The translations under genes and the position numbers were made by a program. Source: Methanococcoides sp. EBM-47 (GTDB lineage: Archaea > Halobacteriota > Methanosarcinia > Methanosarcinales > Methanosarcinaceae). Taken from it: a DNA stretch of 64,000 nt. Below the pieces are notes generated by a model, which saw only the letters and a list, made by a program, of their open reading frames with translations, searched no databases and was not told the DNA's origin. The DNA lies in the NCBI GenBank assembly GCA_001896725.1, contig MPPA01000052.1:123342-187341 (forward strand), written 5' to 3'. Positions 45,702 through 55,157 of this stretch are shown in pieces (position 1 is the stretch's first letter; the number at the start of each line of letters is the position of its first letter).

Positions 45702-47159
45702 ATGGGTGACATGAACAAGATAGAGAATATTACCAAGGAAATTGATCCCATATATATCAGGCATCTGCTCCATGCTTCACTAGGGCTCACATGCCTGCTA
45801 TATCCTTTTCTTCCTCTGGGTATGCTGATACTTATAATGTTCCTCATGATCATGATCTTGAGACATTTGCCCCAAAGATCAAAACTATACCAGATCCTTT
45901 CCAGTAAGGAAAATGACAAAAACATCTTCAAAAGACCGATAGATAAAAATCTCAGAAGCGCAAACAACCTTGTTATTTCCATCCTTTTGCTTCTGTTGTT
46001 CAAATATGGTTTTAGCTTGGAAGGTGTGACATTCCCTATATACGTGATCGGTGGGGCTGTGGCCATCAGCACGTTCGGAATAGCCTCCGCTAACATGTTC
46101 ACTCATTGGAAAAAAAATCAATTAAAATGTCTGGCAAAATTAGATTATCCTGAAAAAACATACAAAGAAGAAGAAGACAGCGAGGTTTTCCATTTGCCTT
46201 CAAGCCTCGTCATGTTATTAGCAGGCATCATTTCGGCTTTTCTGTTAGGAGCGTGGATCATTCATTGGGAGGGGATCAATGTCACCTATGATATGATCTT
46301 TTTTATAGCAGTGATCGGATCGGTCACCGGAGCCCTTTTTGAATCCATCCCCTCCAGAGTGGACGACAACATATCGGTTGTTTTTGGATCAGGCATGGTC
46401 ATGTGGCTTTTTGCATCTTTTGGATACACAGTGCCGCCTGCGCATATGTTCTTTGCCCTTCTTTTTTCCCTGCTGTTAGGCTACCTTGCTTATAGAGCAC
46501 GTATAGCGGACATATCTGCTCTTTTGGGTGCAAGCCTTATTGGTGTACTGATCATAGTATTTGCCGATATTTTCTGTTTCCTTTTATTGTTAACCTTTTT
46601 TATACTGGGTGGGGTTTTTACCAAATACAAGTATGCTTACAAGGCATCTATTGGTATAGCCGAGAAAAAAGGTGGTGTGAGGAGCTATGAGAATGTTTTC
46701 AGCAACAGTATGGCAGCTCTTGTGCTTGCCATTGCCTATGGCATGTATCCTCAATACAGTGAGTTCATCATGTATTCATATCTGGGTACTGTTGCAACTG
46801 CAACAGGTGACACACTTGCAAGTGAGATAGGCACCACCTCAAAAGAAAGACCACGAATGATCACGAACTTAAAACCTGCAAGACCAGGCCGCGATGGTGC
46901 GGTCACTATACTTGGTGAACTTGCATGCATATTTGGTTCTCTTGTGATAGCTGTTCTAGCAATTTTGTTCGGAAAGGTGGAGAATGCCTATCTGGGGCTT
47001 TTGATCACCGGTCTTGGAGGATTTATTGGTACTAACATTGATAGCTTACTGGGTGCCACACTTCAGAACAGAGGACTATTATCTAATAGCGGAGTGAACT
47101 TCTATGCTAATTTTGCCGGAGCAGCGGTTTCAGGCTTACTTTTTCTGTCATTATCCTGA
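45702..47159 (+). CDS. Fused VTE5-like / VTE6-like (DUF92) membrane protein, putative isoprenol/isoprenyl phosphate kinase
   Basis: A 485-residue polytopic protein made of two halves. The N-terminal half resembles dolichol/phytol kinases (VTE5/SEC59): an early IRHLLHASLG and the late signature FESIPSRVDDNISVVFGSG (about residues 213-231). The C-terminal half is DUF92/TMEM19 (VTE6): GGVFTKYKYAYKASIGIAEKKGGVRSYENVFSN (read in parts), DTLASEIGTTSKERPR and NLKPARPGRDGAVT. In plants VTE5 and VTE6 sequentially phosphorylate phytol; fused forms in archaea are predicted to salvage geranylgeraniol. A TATA at 45663-45670 argues against the ATG at 45684; ATGs at 45702 and 45711 are candidates. Confidence 0.82.
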   Translation: MGDMNKIENITKEIDPIYIRHLLHASLGLTCLLYPFLPLGMLILIMFLMIMILRHLPQRSKLYQILSSKENDKNIFKRPIDKNLRSANNLVISILLLLLFKYGFSLEGVTFPIYVIGGAVAISTFGIASANMFTHWKKNQLKCLAKLDYPEKTYKEEEDSEVFHLPSSLVMLLAGIISAFLLGAWIIHWEGINVTYDMIFFIAVIGSVTGALFESIPSRVDDNISVVFGSGMVMWLFASFGYTVPPAHMFFALLFSLLLGYLAYRARIADISALLGASLIGVLIIVFADIFCFLLLLTFFILGGVFTKYKYAYKASIGIAEKKGGVRSYENVFSNSMAALVLAIAYGMYPQYSEFIMYSYLGTVATATGDTLASEIGTTSKERPRMITNLKPARPGRDGAVTILGELACIFGSLVIAVLAILFGKVENAYLGLLITGLGGFIGTNIDSLLGATLQNRGLLSNSGVNFYANFAGAAVSGLLFLSLS

Positions 47160-47281
47160 ACAAAAGGCATCTGATACCATGGATCTGCTAGTTGAGCCAC
47201 AAATATGACAAATCCTTTTATTACTTCAAACATTAAATAATACCATAGTTGATCTTTATCATATATACAAAAGTGAATATC

Positions 47282-48295
47282 ATGCTTGACATAGGAATCA
47301 TAGGTGCATCTGGTTATACAGGCGGTGAGCTAATGCGCTTACTGCTCAGTCATCCACAGGCCAGGGTAGAACTGGCAACATCCCGTAGGCTGATGGGTCA
47401 AAAGGTATCTGCCACTCACACACATCTTAAAGATATGGTGGATATTCAGTTCGAAAACCCTGATCCACATGAAATAAAGGACAGGTGTGATGTGGTCTTT
47501 GTGGCTGTGCCACATGGTACTGCCATGAACATCGTGCCAAAGATACTTGATGACAAAGTAAAGGTAATAGACCTGAGCGCTGATTACCGGCTTAAGCCAG
47601 CGGTCTTTGAGGATGTATATGGCATCAAACATCTCGACCCACGTAATGTGGTCTACGGAATGCCAGAGCTGCACCCGGAAATAAAACATGAGGGATTTAT
47701 AGCCAATCCTGGTTGTTTCCCAACAGGTGCTACTCTTGCAGCCGCCCCTCTTGCGCAGGCATCTATGATAGACAGCGTAGTATTTGACTCCAAAACAGGT
47801 GTTTCCGGTGCAGGCATTGAGCCAAGCCAGGCTTCACACTATCCTAACATGGCCGAAAATGTACAGCCTTATAAGCTGACAAAACACAGGCATTTGCCGG
47901 AGTTCACTCAGGAGCTACAGCGTTTGGACAAAAACCTCACCAATATCAGTTTTACCCCTCATATCATTCCTTCAGTAAGGGGTATACTTACTACAGCCCA
48001 CATATTTACCAAAGGGACCCTCACGAAATATGATGTTATGGACCTGTACACAGAAATGTATCAAGACAAACCATTTGTCAGGATGATGGATGGGATACCA
48101 TCTCTCAGCGCAGTAAAAGGCTCCAATTTCTGTGATATAGGCTTTGAAGTAGATCCCCGTAATAATCGCGTAGTTGTTATCTCGGCGATCGACAACCTGG
48201 TAAAGGGAGCATCAGGACAGGCTATACAGAATATGAACATCATGTGTGGCTTAGATGAGACCACCGGTTTATGGGTACCAGGTATAGCCCCTTAA
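47282..48295 (+). CDS. argC: N-acetyl-gamma-glutamyl-phosphate reductase
   Basis: A 337-residue enzyme of arginine biosynthesis. The NADP motif is IGIIGASGYTGGELMRLL; the catalytic Cys is in IANPGCFPTGATLA; further blocks are SKTGVSGAG and FTPHIIPSVRGI. The ATG at 47282 is chosen over 47249, which adds 11 unrelated residues. argJ follows after a CBS gene; argB is at 59503. Confidence 0.95.
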   Translation: MLDIGIIGASGYTGGELMRLLLSHPQARVELATSRRLMGQKVSATHTHLKDMVDIQFENPDPHEIKDRCDVVFVAVPHGTAMNIVPKILDDKVKVIDLSADYRLKPAVFEDVYGIKHLDPRNVVYGMPELHPEIKHEGFIANPGCFPTGATLAAAPLAQASMIDSVVFDSKTGVSGAGIEPSQASHYPNMAENVQPYKLTKHRHLPEFTQELQRLDKNLTNISFTPHIIPSVRGILTTAHIFTKGTLTKYDVMDLYTEMYQDKPFVRMMDGIPSLSAVKGSNFCDIGFEVDPRNNRVVVISAIDNLVKGASGQAIQNMNIMCGLDETTGLWVPGIAP

Positions 48296-48325
48296 GTTCC
48301 AATGCTTATCAAGATGGTGTGATCC

Positions 48326-48799
48326 ATGCAAGTCAAAGACATAATGAATACAGATGTGATCGTATGCGACCCTCGAACAACCATAAGTGAGGCTTCCCAG
48401 CTGCTCAAAAAGCATAACATCAGTGGCCTTCCGGTAGTAGAAAATGGCAAGGTCGTAGGCATAGTCTCAGAAGGAGACCTGCTCAAATTACTGGAAGTTC
48501 CTGAACCTGGTGGTCTGTGGTTACCTAGTCCCTTTGAGGTAATAGAGATACCTATACGTGAACTTCTCAACTGGGAAGAAACTAAACATATGCTGGATGA
48601 CATTGGCTCAAAGCCTGTCCGTGAGATCATGCAAAAGAATGTGCATGTCATATCCCCGGAAAATAGTATCCAGGATGCGGCCAAGCTTATCACGAAATAC
48701 AAGGTGAACCGCCTCCCGGTCATAGAGGATGGTGTTCTGGTCGGCATCATCACTCGAGGCGACATCATACATGGACTGGGGAGGGATACAGAGCAATGA
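48326..48799 (+). CDS. CBS-domain pair protein
   Basis: A 157-residue protein made of two CBS domains: VKDIMNTDVIVCDPRTTISEA ... LPVVENGKVVGIVSEGDLL and VREIMQKNVHVISPENSIQDAA ... LPVIEDGVLVGIITRGDII. Such pairs bind adenosyl nucleotides and often sense energy state. It overlaps argJ by 4 nt (ATGA), so it may modulate the arginine enzymes or be merely co-expressed. The ligand is unknown. Confidence 0.93.
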   Translation: MQVKDIMNTDVIVCDPRTTISEASQLLKKHNISGLPVVENGKVVGIVSEGDLLKLLEVPEPGGLWLPSPFEVIEIPIRELLNWEETKHMLDDIGSKPVREIMQKNVHVISPENSIQDAAKLITKYKVNRLPVIEDGVLVGIITRGDIIHGLGRDTEQ

Positions 48800-49980
48800 A
48801 ATCTATCGATGGTGGTATCTGCGCTGTAAAAGGTGTTAAGGCCTGGGGTATCAAGTCTGGAAAAATGGGTCTTGGAGTGATCGTGGCAGAAGGTAATGCA
48901 GCGGGAATGTTTACCAGGAACAGGGTCATTGCTGCTCCCCTGGTAGTTACAAAAGAGCATCTTCAAAAACATGGCAGGCTTAGTGCCCTGATAGTCAACA
49001 GTGGCAATGCAAATGCTTTTACCGGTGAACAGGGGATTGTGGACGCAAGGGAAATGGCTTGCATGCTGGCAGATGAGCTATCCATAGATTCCGAACATGT
49101 GGCAGTAGCTTCTACCGGTGTCATTGGCAGACGTTTGGACACAAAATGGATATGTTCGAACCTTTCAGGTGTTGTAGCCTCATTAAGAGCAGATCACGAA
49201 GGCAGCCATGCTGTGGCCAGGTCCATAATGACCACAGATACTACTATGAAAGAGATAGCTATTGAACTTGATAGTGGTATCCGAATAGGTGCCATTGCCA
49301 AGGGGGCTGGAATGATAGAGCCTAACATGGGCACTATGCTATGTTTTGCTTATACGGATGCAAAAATGCCTACAGAACTATTGCATGAATGCCTTACCAA
49401 GGCTGTAGACAAAAGCTTCAACATGGTAGTAGTGGATGGTGATACCAGCACCAATGATATGGTACTCTTGACAGCGACCGGTGGGTCAGGCATTCAACCT
49501 CTGACGACAGATTTCCAGCAAGGGCTTGACCATGTGCTGATAGAGCTTGGAAAAATGATCGCTGCTGACGGTGAGGGTGCCACAAGGCTGATAGAAGCAA
49601 ATGTAACCGGTGCTTTATCAGATGAGGATGCCCGTCTGGCTGCAAAAGCGATCGTGCGCTCGCCACTTGTAAAATCTGCAGTTTTTGGTAAAGACCCTAA
49701 CTGGGGGCGTGTGACAGCAGCTGTTGGATATTCAGGTGCTGAGGTCGATCAGCACAAGTTATCACTTGCGTTTTCAGATGGTAGGGATACAATACAACTT
49801 GTGATCAGCGGCAAGATCCCCGGAATGAGCGATGATGGCCTCTCCATACTCAGAAAAATAATGGGAGGAACAAAGGTCAATATCATAGTAGATCTGGGAC
49901 TGGGAATGAGCAGTGCCACAGCATGGGGTTGTGATCTTACTTACGATTATGTGCGTATAAATGCTGAATATACAACATAA
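48796..49980 (+). CDS. argJ: Glutamate N-acetyltransferase / ornithine acetyltransferase
   Basis: A 394-residue ArgJ that recycles the acetyl group from acetylornithine to glutamate. The autocatalytic cleavage and nucleophile site is KGAGMIEPNMGTMLCFAYTD, with the Thr beginning the beta chain in the GTMLC motif; VVVDGDTSTNDMVLL and DPNWGRVTAAVGYSG are also present. Coupled to the upstream CBS gene; only 30 bases precede the next gene. Confidence 0.95.
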   Translation: MKSIDGGICAVKGVKAWGIKSGKMGLGVIVAEGNAAGMFTRNRVIAAPLVVTKEHLQKHGRLSALIVNSGNANAFTGEQGIVDAREMACMLADELSIDSEHVAVASTGVIGRRLDTKWICSNLSGVVASLRADHEGSHAVARSIMTTDTTMKEIAIELDSGIRIGAIAKGAGMIEPNMGTMLCFAYTDAKMPTELLHECLTKAVDKSFNMVVVDGDTSTNDMVLLTATGGSGIQPLTTDFQQGLDHVLIELGKMIAADGEGATRLIEANVTGALSDEDARLAAKAIVRSPLVKSAVFGKDPNWGRVTAAVGYSGAEVDQHKLSLAFSDGRDTIQLVISGKIPGMSDDGLSILRKIMGGTKVNIIVDLGLGMSSATAWGCDLTYDYVRINAEYTT

Positions 49981-50010
49981 GTTCAGAATTTTTTGAAAAA
50001 AGGTGAAAGA

Positions 50011-51498
50011 ATGGACATCGATGAATGGGAAAAACGTTACTCTATGGCATTTTCCAGTATCAGCGAGATACTGGATAACATAAATGGTGTCTTTGTTGCA
50101 TACAACAGCAACGTGGATGCTATTAAGCATGTCAGTGAAAAGGATATACACAAACTCATTTCCATTGTGGGGGCAAAAGCAGTGCAGCAAAAGGTCACGG
50201 AATATCCCCGCGAGATCCAGGACCCTGTGGACCTTGTTGCAAGGCTCGTGATAGCCATGCGGGATGGGAAAGCTGCAGAAGTTCCCACATATACTGCTGA
50301 TACCCACAAATGGCTCATGGATAACATGGTATTTGATAAAGCCCGTATGGGAGGGCAGGCTGGTATCATATCCAATCTTCTGTCAAACCTCGGGGTCAAT
50401 AATGTCATAACATATGTCCCATGGTTGTCCAAGGAACAAGCCGAGTATTTTGTTGATGCACCCAATCTGAAATATCCAGTGATAGAAAATGGTGTTCTCA
50501 GGTTAAAGCACCCACATGATGCCTATGATGTGAACCAGCTCCCTAAGATCAATTGGATCTTTGAGTTCTCAAAAGGCACAAAGGTCGAATATGATGGAGA
50601 GATATTTGAGGTTCCCAGAGATAATCGTTTGATCATCTCTTCCAGACCTCCATGGCTACGCATAGACATGAGTGAGCAGCTATATGATCAGATCCCCCAT
50701 ATGAATGGGATGATCGATGGTGCCATCCTTTCAGGTTATCAGATGATAAAAGAGAAATATGAGGATGGAACAACCTACCATGATTATGTGAAAAAGGCCG
50801 TAGATGTTATCAAAAGACTAAAAGAAGGCAGCCCTGACATGCGTATACATGTAGAGTTCACTTCCATTCAGAACAAGGTCATAAGAAGAACGATCCTTAA
50901 GGATATTGTGCATAAGCATGCCTCCTCTTTAGGACTGGATACAGTTGAGGTGGCTAATGCCCTTAATGTGCTGGGTCATGAAGAGCTGGCATACGCTGTC
51001 ATCAGTAAAGGAGAGAACAGTATCTCTGCACTGTATGAGGGGGCTGTTAAGCTCTTATGTGAATTGAAGCTTGAAAGGGTACACATACATTCCCTGGGTT
51101 TCTACATATGTGTAGCTTCTAAGGATTTCCCTCTTACAGTGGAAGAGCACAGGGATGCTTTGATGTTCTCATCTACCCTTGCAGCAGCCCAGGCATTACA
51201 TGGTGATATTGGCAGCCTTGAGGAAGGAGGAACGGGTCTTGGTGTTCCAATATCCGAAAGAGGACATGATGACCTTGAGCAGCTGGAAAAGTATCTTGTA
51301 CGAAGGGATGTGTGTACCGGCACTGAGTTCGAGGATGGATGTGTCTGTGCGCTTAACCATGACCTTATTGTCATTCCCACAAAAGTGGTACAGGACCCAG
51401 TAGCTACCGTGGGGATCGGTGACACCATCTCAGCAGGTGCTTTTGCAGCCATCCTTGCTATGATCCGAAAAAAAGGGGCTGAAGATAGGGGTTCTTGA
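50011..51498 (+). CDS. pfkC: ADP-dependent phosphofructokinase/glucokinase
   Basis: A 495-residue ribokinase-fold enzyme that uses ADP as phosphoryl donor in modified archaeal glycolysis. Seen are the substrate residues VAYNSNVDAI, the ARMGGQAGIISN motif, IHVEFTSIQN (HVE), and the catalytic GxGD in VATVGIGDTISAGAF. GGTGA lies five bases before the ATG at 50011; the frame to 49993 is not used. Next gene is a diverged paralogue. Confidence 0.92.
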   Translation: MDIDEWEKRYSMAFSSISEILDNINGVFVAYNSNVDAIKHVSEKDIHKLISIVGAKAVQQKVTEYPREIQDPVDLVARLVIAMRDGKAAEVPTYTADTHKWLMDNMVFDKARMGGQAGIISNLLSNLGVNNVITYVPWLSKEQAEYFVDAPNLKYPVIENGVLRLKHPHDAYDVNQLPKINWIFEFSKGTKVEYDGEIFEVPRDNRLIISSRPPWLRIDMSEQLYDQIPHMNGMIDGAILSGYQMIKEKYEDGTTYHDYVKKAVDVIKRLKEGSPDMRIHVEFTSIQNKVIRRTILKDIVHKHASSLGLDTVEVANALNVLGHEELAYAVISKGENSISALYEGAVKLLCELKLERVHIHSLGFYICVASKDFPLTVEEHRDALMFSSTLAAAQALHGDIGSLEEGGTGLGVPISERGHDDLEQLEKYLVRRDVCTGTEFEDGCVCALNHDLIVIPTKVVQDPVATVGIGDTISAGAFAAILAMIRKKGAEDRGS

Positions 51499-52838
51499 TG
51501 AAGGTCCTTTGTGCATACAACGCTAACATCGATGCTTTACATTCCATCACAGGTGCAGAAGTATCTGCTATGCTTGCTTCTGTGGATGTAGCGGAAGTGG
51601 TAGAAAAAATAAGGGATCCTCCTGGTCTTATAGATTCCATGTCCGATTTTCTTGCGGGGCTTTTGCTCTGCATGAAAGAGGGTATAGGCGCAGAATGGCT
51701 CATTCACGGACCAGATACCTTTAAACTCCTTAAGGAGCAGTTCATCCATAGATCGAAGCTAAGAATGGGCGGCAATATGGGCATAATGGCAAATGTGCTT
51801 TCTGAGATGGGAGCAGAGCTTGTGGTTCCCAATGTTGTTAATCCCACGTCTCAGCAACTTTCCTTCTTTTCTCAAAAGGCAGTTTATATCCCAGGAGCTG
51901 AGCCCTGTTCTAAGGAAATGAAATGTGAAGATGATGAAAACATACACTTCGTCTTCGATTTCAAAAAAGGGGACCGCGTTAAATATGGAGATATCTTTTT
52001 CACAGTTCCGAGAGAGAACCGGTTCATTGCGACCTATGATATCCTGAACATATCCCTCCTGACCAATCCACATTTTGAAGATTATGCTATCGAGCATGCA
52101 GGTGAGATGGATGGAATGCTGATCTCAGGTTTTCACATGATGCTAAAAACCTATCCTGATGGCTCTGGTTATCAGGACAGGCTTGAGCAGGTGTTAAAGC
52201 AGCTGAAGATGTGGGGTTCCATGAATGATGATCTCTTAATACATGTGGAATTTGGCCATTTTAATGATAAAGACATGGCTTTGCATGTTTTTTCCAGATT
52301 ATCGCCTCTTGTAAGCTCTATAGGCATGAACGAAGATGAGCTTGCCATGCTTGAGCCTCTGCATAAAGTGAACGCGGCCAATATATTGCAGATGGACGTT
52401 CTTTCTATACTGGAAGCTTCAGATCAGTGTTTGTCGGCTTTTGGGCTCAAAAAAATGATCGTTCATACCAGGGAATATGTCCTTAGCATATCTCGCAAGA
52501 CATGCCTCTCACCGGAAGAACAGCTTGAAGCCATGGGCTTTGGCATTACATGTGCCGGGATATTTGCATCGACCGGTCAGCTGCATCACAGGGATAAGTT
52601 GCAGTTACTGTCTTCTGACCTTCAGGAAAGTGTATTTGGCAACATTCAGATGCAACGCCTGATCGAAACAACAGCAGCTGTTAGTTCAGGTCGTGGTGCT
52701 GCTGGAATGTATGAAGGTCACCAGATATGCATGTTGCCTACTTTGCTCAGTGATGACCCGGTCTCTACTGTGGGCCTGGGAGATACTGTTACAGCTTCAA
52801 TGTTCCTCAGAGAACTGGAATTGCAAAAAGCGAGGTGA
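51498..52838 (+). CDS. ADP-dependent sugar kinase paralogue
   Basis: A 446-residue protein of the ADP-dependent PFK/GK family, clearly homologous to the preceding gene: LCAYNANIDAL, RMGGNMGIMANVLSEMG, IHVEFGHFND, and VSTVGLGDTVTAS with the catalytic Asp kept. It is shorter at both ends and more divergent, so its substrate may differ. Its ATG overlaps the upstream stop (TGATG). Confidence 0.85.
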   Translation: MKVLCAYNANIDALHSITGAEVSAMLASVDVAEVVEKIRDPPGLIDSMSDFLAGLLLCMKEGIGAEWLIHGPDTFKLLKEQFIHRSKLRMGGNMGIMANVLSEMGAELVVPNVVNPTSQQLSFFSQKAVYIPGAEPCSKEMKCEDDENIHFVFDFKKGDRVKYGDIFFTVPRENRFIATYDILNISLLTNPHFEDYAIEHAGEMDGMLISGFHMMLKTYPDGSGYQDRLEQVLKQLKMWGSMNDDLLIHVEFGHFNDKDMALHVFSRLSPLVSSIGMNEDELAMLEPLHKVNAANILQMDVLSILEASDQCLSAFGLKKMIVHTREYVLSISRKTCLSPEEQLEAMGFGITCAGIFASTGQLHHRDKLQLLSSDLQESVFGNIQMQRLIETTAAVSSGRGAAGMYEGHQICMLPTLLSDDPVSTVGLGDTVTASMFLRELELQKAR

Positions 52839-52851
52839 GGATATCTACACT

Positions 52852-53682
52852 TTGAAGTGCAGTAATTTTCATCTGGACCACACTCTGGATTGCGGTCAGG
52901 TATTCAGGTGGAACAAGGTAGGAGGTGTGTGGACAGGTGTGGTGCAAGGGGACGTGGTACGCGCCTGGCAAGACTTGCACACAGGGTTAGTACACATCGA
53001 TTCCAAGTTACCGGAAGATTTTTTTCGCAGCTATTTCCGATTTGATGATGAACTTGACAGTATACTTGACGAAGTGAACAAGGATGAACATATGGATGAA
53101 GCTATTCGTGGTTACAGGGGAATGCGTCTTATCCGGCAGGAGCCATGGGAATGTCTGATATCATATCTTCTTGCCACTGCCTGGAGCATTCCCAACATAA
53201 AGAACGGCATTTCCAAACTATCCCGTATTTTTGGAGAGGAAATTGCAGATGGCCATTATAGCTTCCCAGGTCCAGGTGCATTAGCAACGGCATGTGATAC
53301 TGATCTGTACAGCTGTAAGCTGGGTTTCAGAACGGATCGCATACGTAAGGCGGCAGTACAGGTAGCTGATGGTGACATCAGCCTTGATGAGCTTTTTGAG
53401 CTTGACTATGAAGATGCAAAGAAGAAGCTCATGGAGCTGGATGGCATTGGAGAGAAAGTAGCGGATTGTATACTGCTTTTCGCCTTTGGGAAGATGGAGG
53501 CCTTTCCCGTGGACACACATGTGGAAAAAGTAGTCAGTACATATTACGGCGATCATGACTTCTTCAAGGATGGGATCACAAAGGCTAAAATAGGCACATG
53601 GGGAAGAATGTACTTTGGAAAGTACTGTGGTTATGCACAACAATACCTGTTCTATCAAAAACGGCTTGAGGGTTTGAAATGA
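52852..53682 (+). CDS. ogg: 8-oxoguanine DNA glycosylase (Ogg1-type)
   Basis: A 276-residue HhH-GPD glycosylase/lyase. The N-terminal domain has LDHTLDCGQVFRWNKV; later PWECLISYLLATAWSI; HhH with catalytic Lys in LDGIGEKVADCILLFAFGK and the catalytic Asp in PVDTHVEKV. The frame runs back into the kinase gene to 52693, but homology begins at LKCSNFHLDH. The best start is the TTG at 52852 after GAGGTGAGG. Confidence 0.9.
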   Translation: MKCSNFHLDHTLDCGQVFRWNKVGGVWTGVVQGDVVRAWQDLHTGLVHIDSKLPEDFFRSYFRFDDELDSILDEVNKDEHMDEAIRGYRGMRLIRQEPWECLISYLLATAWSIPNIKNGISKLSRIFGEEIADGHYSFPGPGALATACDTDLYSCKLGFRTDRIRKAAVQVADGDISLDELFELDYEDAKKKLMELDGIGEKVADCILLFAFGKMEAFPVDTHVEKVVSTYYGDHDFFKDGITKAKIGTWGRMYFGKYCGYAQQYLFYQKRLEGLK

Positions 53683-53774
53683 CCGGGGTGGACTGAAGAA
53701 CGCTGATGTTCAGAAGATCAAAGGCACAGTCTTTTGATATTCTGATCATCTGCCTGCTTTATGGATAGACCGCA

Positions 53775-53987
53775 ATGCTGAGAATATACTACAAGGACTT
53801 CCTTTATGGGAACCGCCTGACAAAACTGGATATAGACCAGGCTAAAATCAGAAAACCCAAGGGAAGAACGAAGAGGCCAAAAAAAGCAAGGTCATTGGCA
53901 TTTCCCAGCAAAGAGGCTCTGCTAAAGCTTTCAGTTCCAATAATGACCGATATCAATGTAAAGTGGACCACTGTGGACAGGTATTAA
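53775..53987 (+). CDS. Hypothetical small basic protein
   Basis: A 70-residue frame starting at an ATG, with a Lys/Arg/Pro-rich middle (KIRKPKGRTKRPKKARS). No family is recognised and no good ribosome-binding site is visible. It may be real or a remnant; treat as tentative. Confidence 0.3.
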   Translation: MLRIYYKDFLYGNRLTKLDIDQAKIRKPKGRTKRPKKARSLAFPSKEALLKLSVPIMTDINVKWTTVDRY

Positions 53988-54239
53988 AAATACTGCCAGA
54001 TATTTGGAATTTTTTAACAAATTGCTGAGAACCCGAAGAAACCCATTTTTAGCCAATTGTTCAAAACCTGCATATAGGACATGCTTCTATTACCAAGGTC
54101 CCCGGGATCCTCTATTGTCCAATAAGAATGGAAGTACTTGAACTTGATTGGATGCTCTCGCATGATACAAAAGTATGAGAGGAATACAATAATAAACAAG
54201 TATACTATATTTAGCATTGTTTTTTGCAACGAGGAGTGG

Positions 54240-55157
54240 ATGAAGAACTACAAGAGGATATTTAAATTTATAATTATATTAATATCGATTGTACTCATAT
54301 TCAATTATAGAAATGAACTTCTACCCGAAGCTATAGCATTATTTCACAATCTGCAGAATGCGGATATAAAAGATATAACCATTGCAATAGCCCTTTATTT
54401 ACTAAGTGTATATATTTTTGCTGAAAGATGGAAGATCGTTCTCAATTCATTAGGATATGATTTAAAGACCACACAGTTATTTCCTGTGATATTTGGTGCC
54501 ATTCCCATTAACAATCTTACACCCGCGAACAGAGCTGGGGGAGAGCCATTGAGGATGTTCTGGGTCAAAAAGGAATTTGGGGTCAAGTACTCAGATGCTG
54601 TTATATCTATAATCTTCGAAAGATCGGTAGAAGCAATACCTGTGTTAGTGATGATGATCTATGTAAGCTATACTATACTGCCTTTTATCCAGAGCGCTCA
54701 TCCATTGACCTCGAACATGGTCTATGTAGCAGCCATACCATTTGCTCTGGTATTCCTGGCATATCTGCTGAAGGATAAGATAGGCAAATACATAGAAAAT
54801 TATAAAGAAGACTGCTATAAACTTAGAACGGTCTTTTACCCAACATTGTTCCTATCCAGTAGTGTATGGGTGCTGGACATCTTCAGGTTTAAGTTCATTA
54901 CATTATCTTTAGGTTTACAGCTACCTTTCAAGATCATTGTACTGATATCTCTTCTCTACATGATACTAGGTTCTATACCACTTACAACAGGAGGTTTGGG
55001 AGTTGTGGAAGGAGGACTGATAGCAGCACTTAGCTTCTTTGGGATATCTATGGCCATAGCTGCCGGTATCATTCTAATAGAAAGGTTCATTTCTTATATT
55101 TTAGCAAGCCTGATCGGCTCTGTATTTCTGATCAGATTTGGAGCTTTTAAAGTATGA
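54240..55157 (+). CDS. UPF0104/LPG synthase-like membrane protein (COG0392)
   Basis: A 305-residue protein with about eight transmembrane helices. Family blocks: RWKIVLNSLGYDL, INNLTPANRAGGEPLRMFWVKKE, and SIPLTTGGLGVVEGGLIAALSFFG. Relatives include lysyl-phosphatidylglycerol synthase flippase domains and archaeal proteins in glycan or glycolipid assembly. I start at the ATG at 54240 after GAGGAG; the longer frame (to 54138) lacks homology. It overlaps the glycosyltransferase by 4 nt. Confidence 0.87.
   Translation: MKNYKRIFKFIIILISIVLIFNYRNELLPEAIALFHNLQNADIKDITIAIALYLLSVYIFAERWKIVLNSLGYDLKTTQLFPVIFGAIPINNLTPANRAGGEPLRMFWVKKEFGVKYSDAVISIIFERSVEAIPVLVMMIYVSYTILPFIQSAHPLTSNMVYVAAIPFALVFLAYLLKDKIGKYIENYKEDCYKLRTVFYPTLFLSSSVWVLDIFRFKFITLSLGLQLPFKIIVLISLLYMILGSIPLTTGGLGVVEGGLIAALSFFGISMAIAAGIILIERFISYILASLIGSVFLIRFGAFKV

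Noticed and set aside
52693-52851. 53-residue extension of Ogg1 inside the kinase gene
   Set aside because: Out-of-frame overlap with a conserved kinase C-terminus; glycosylase homology starts after 52852.
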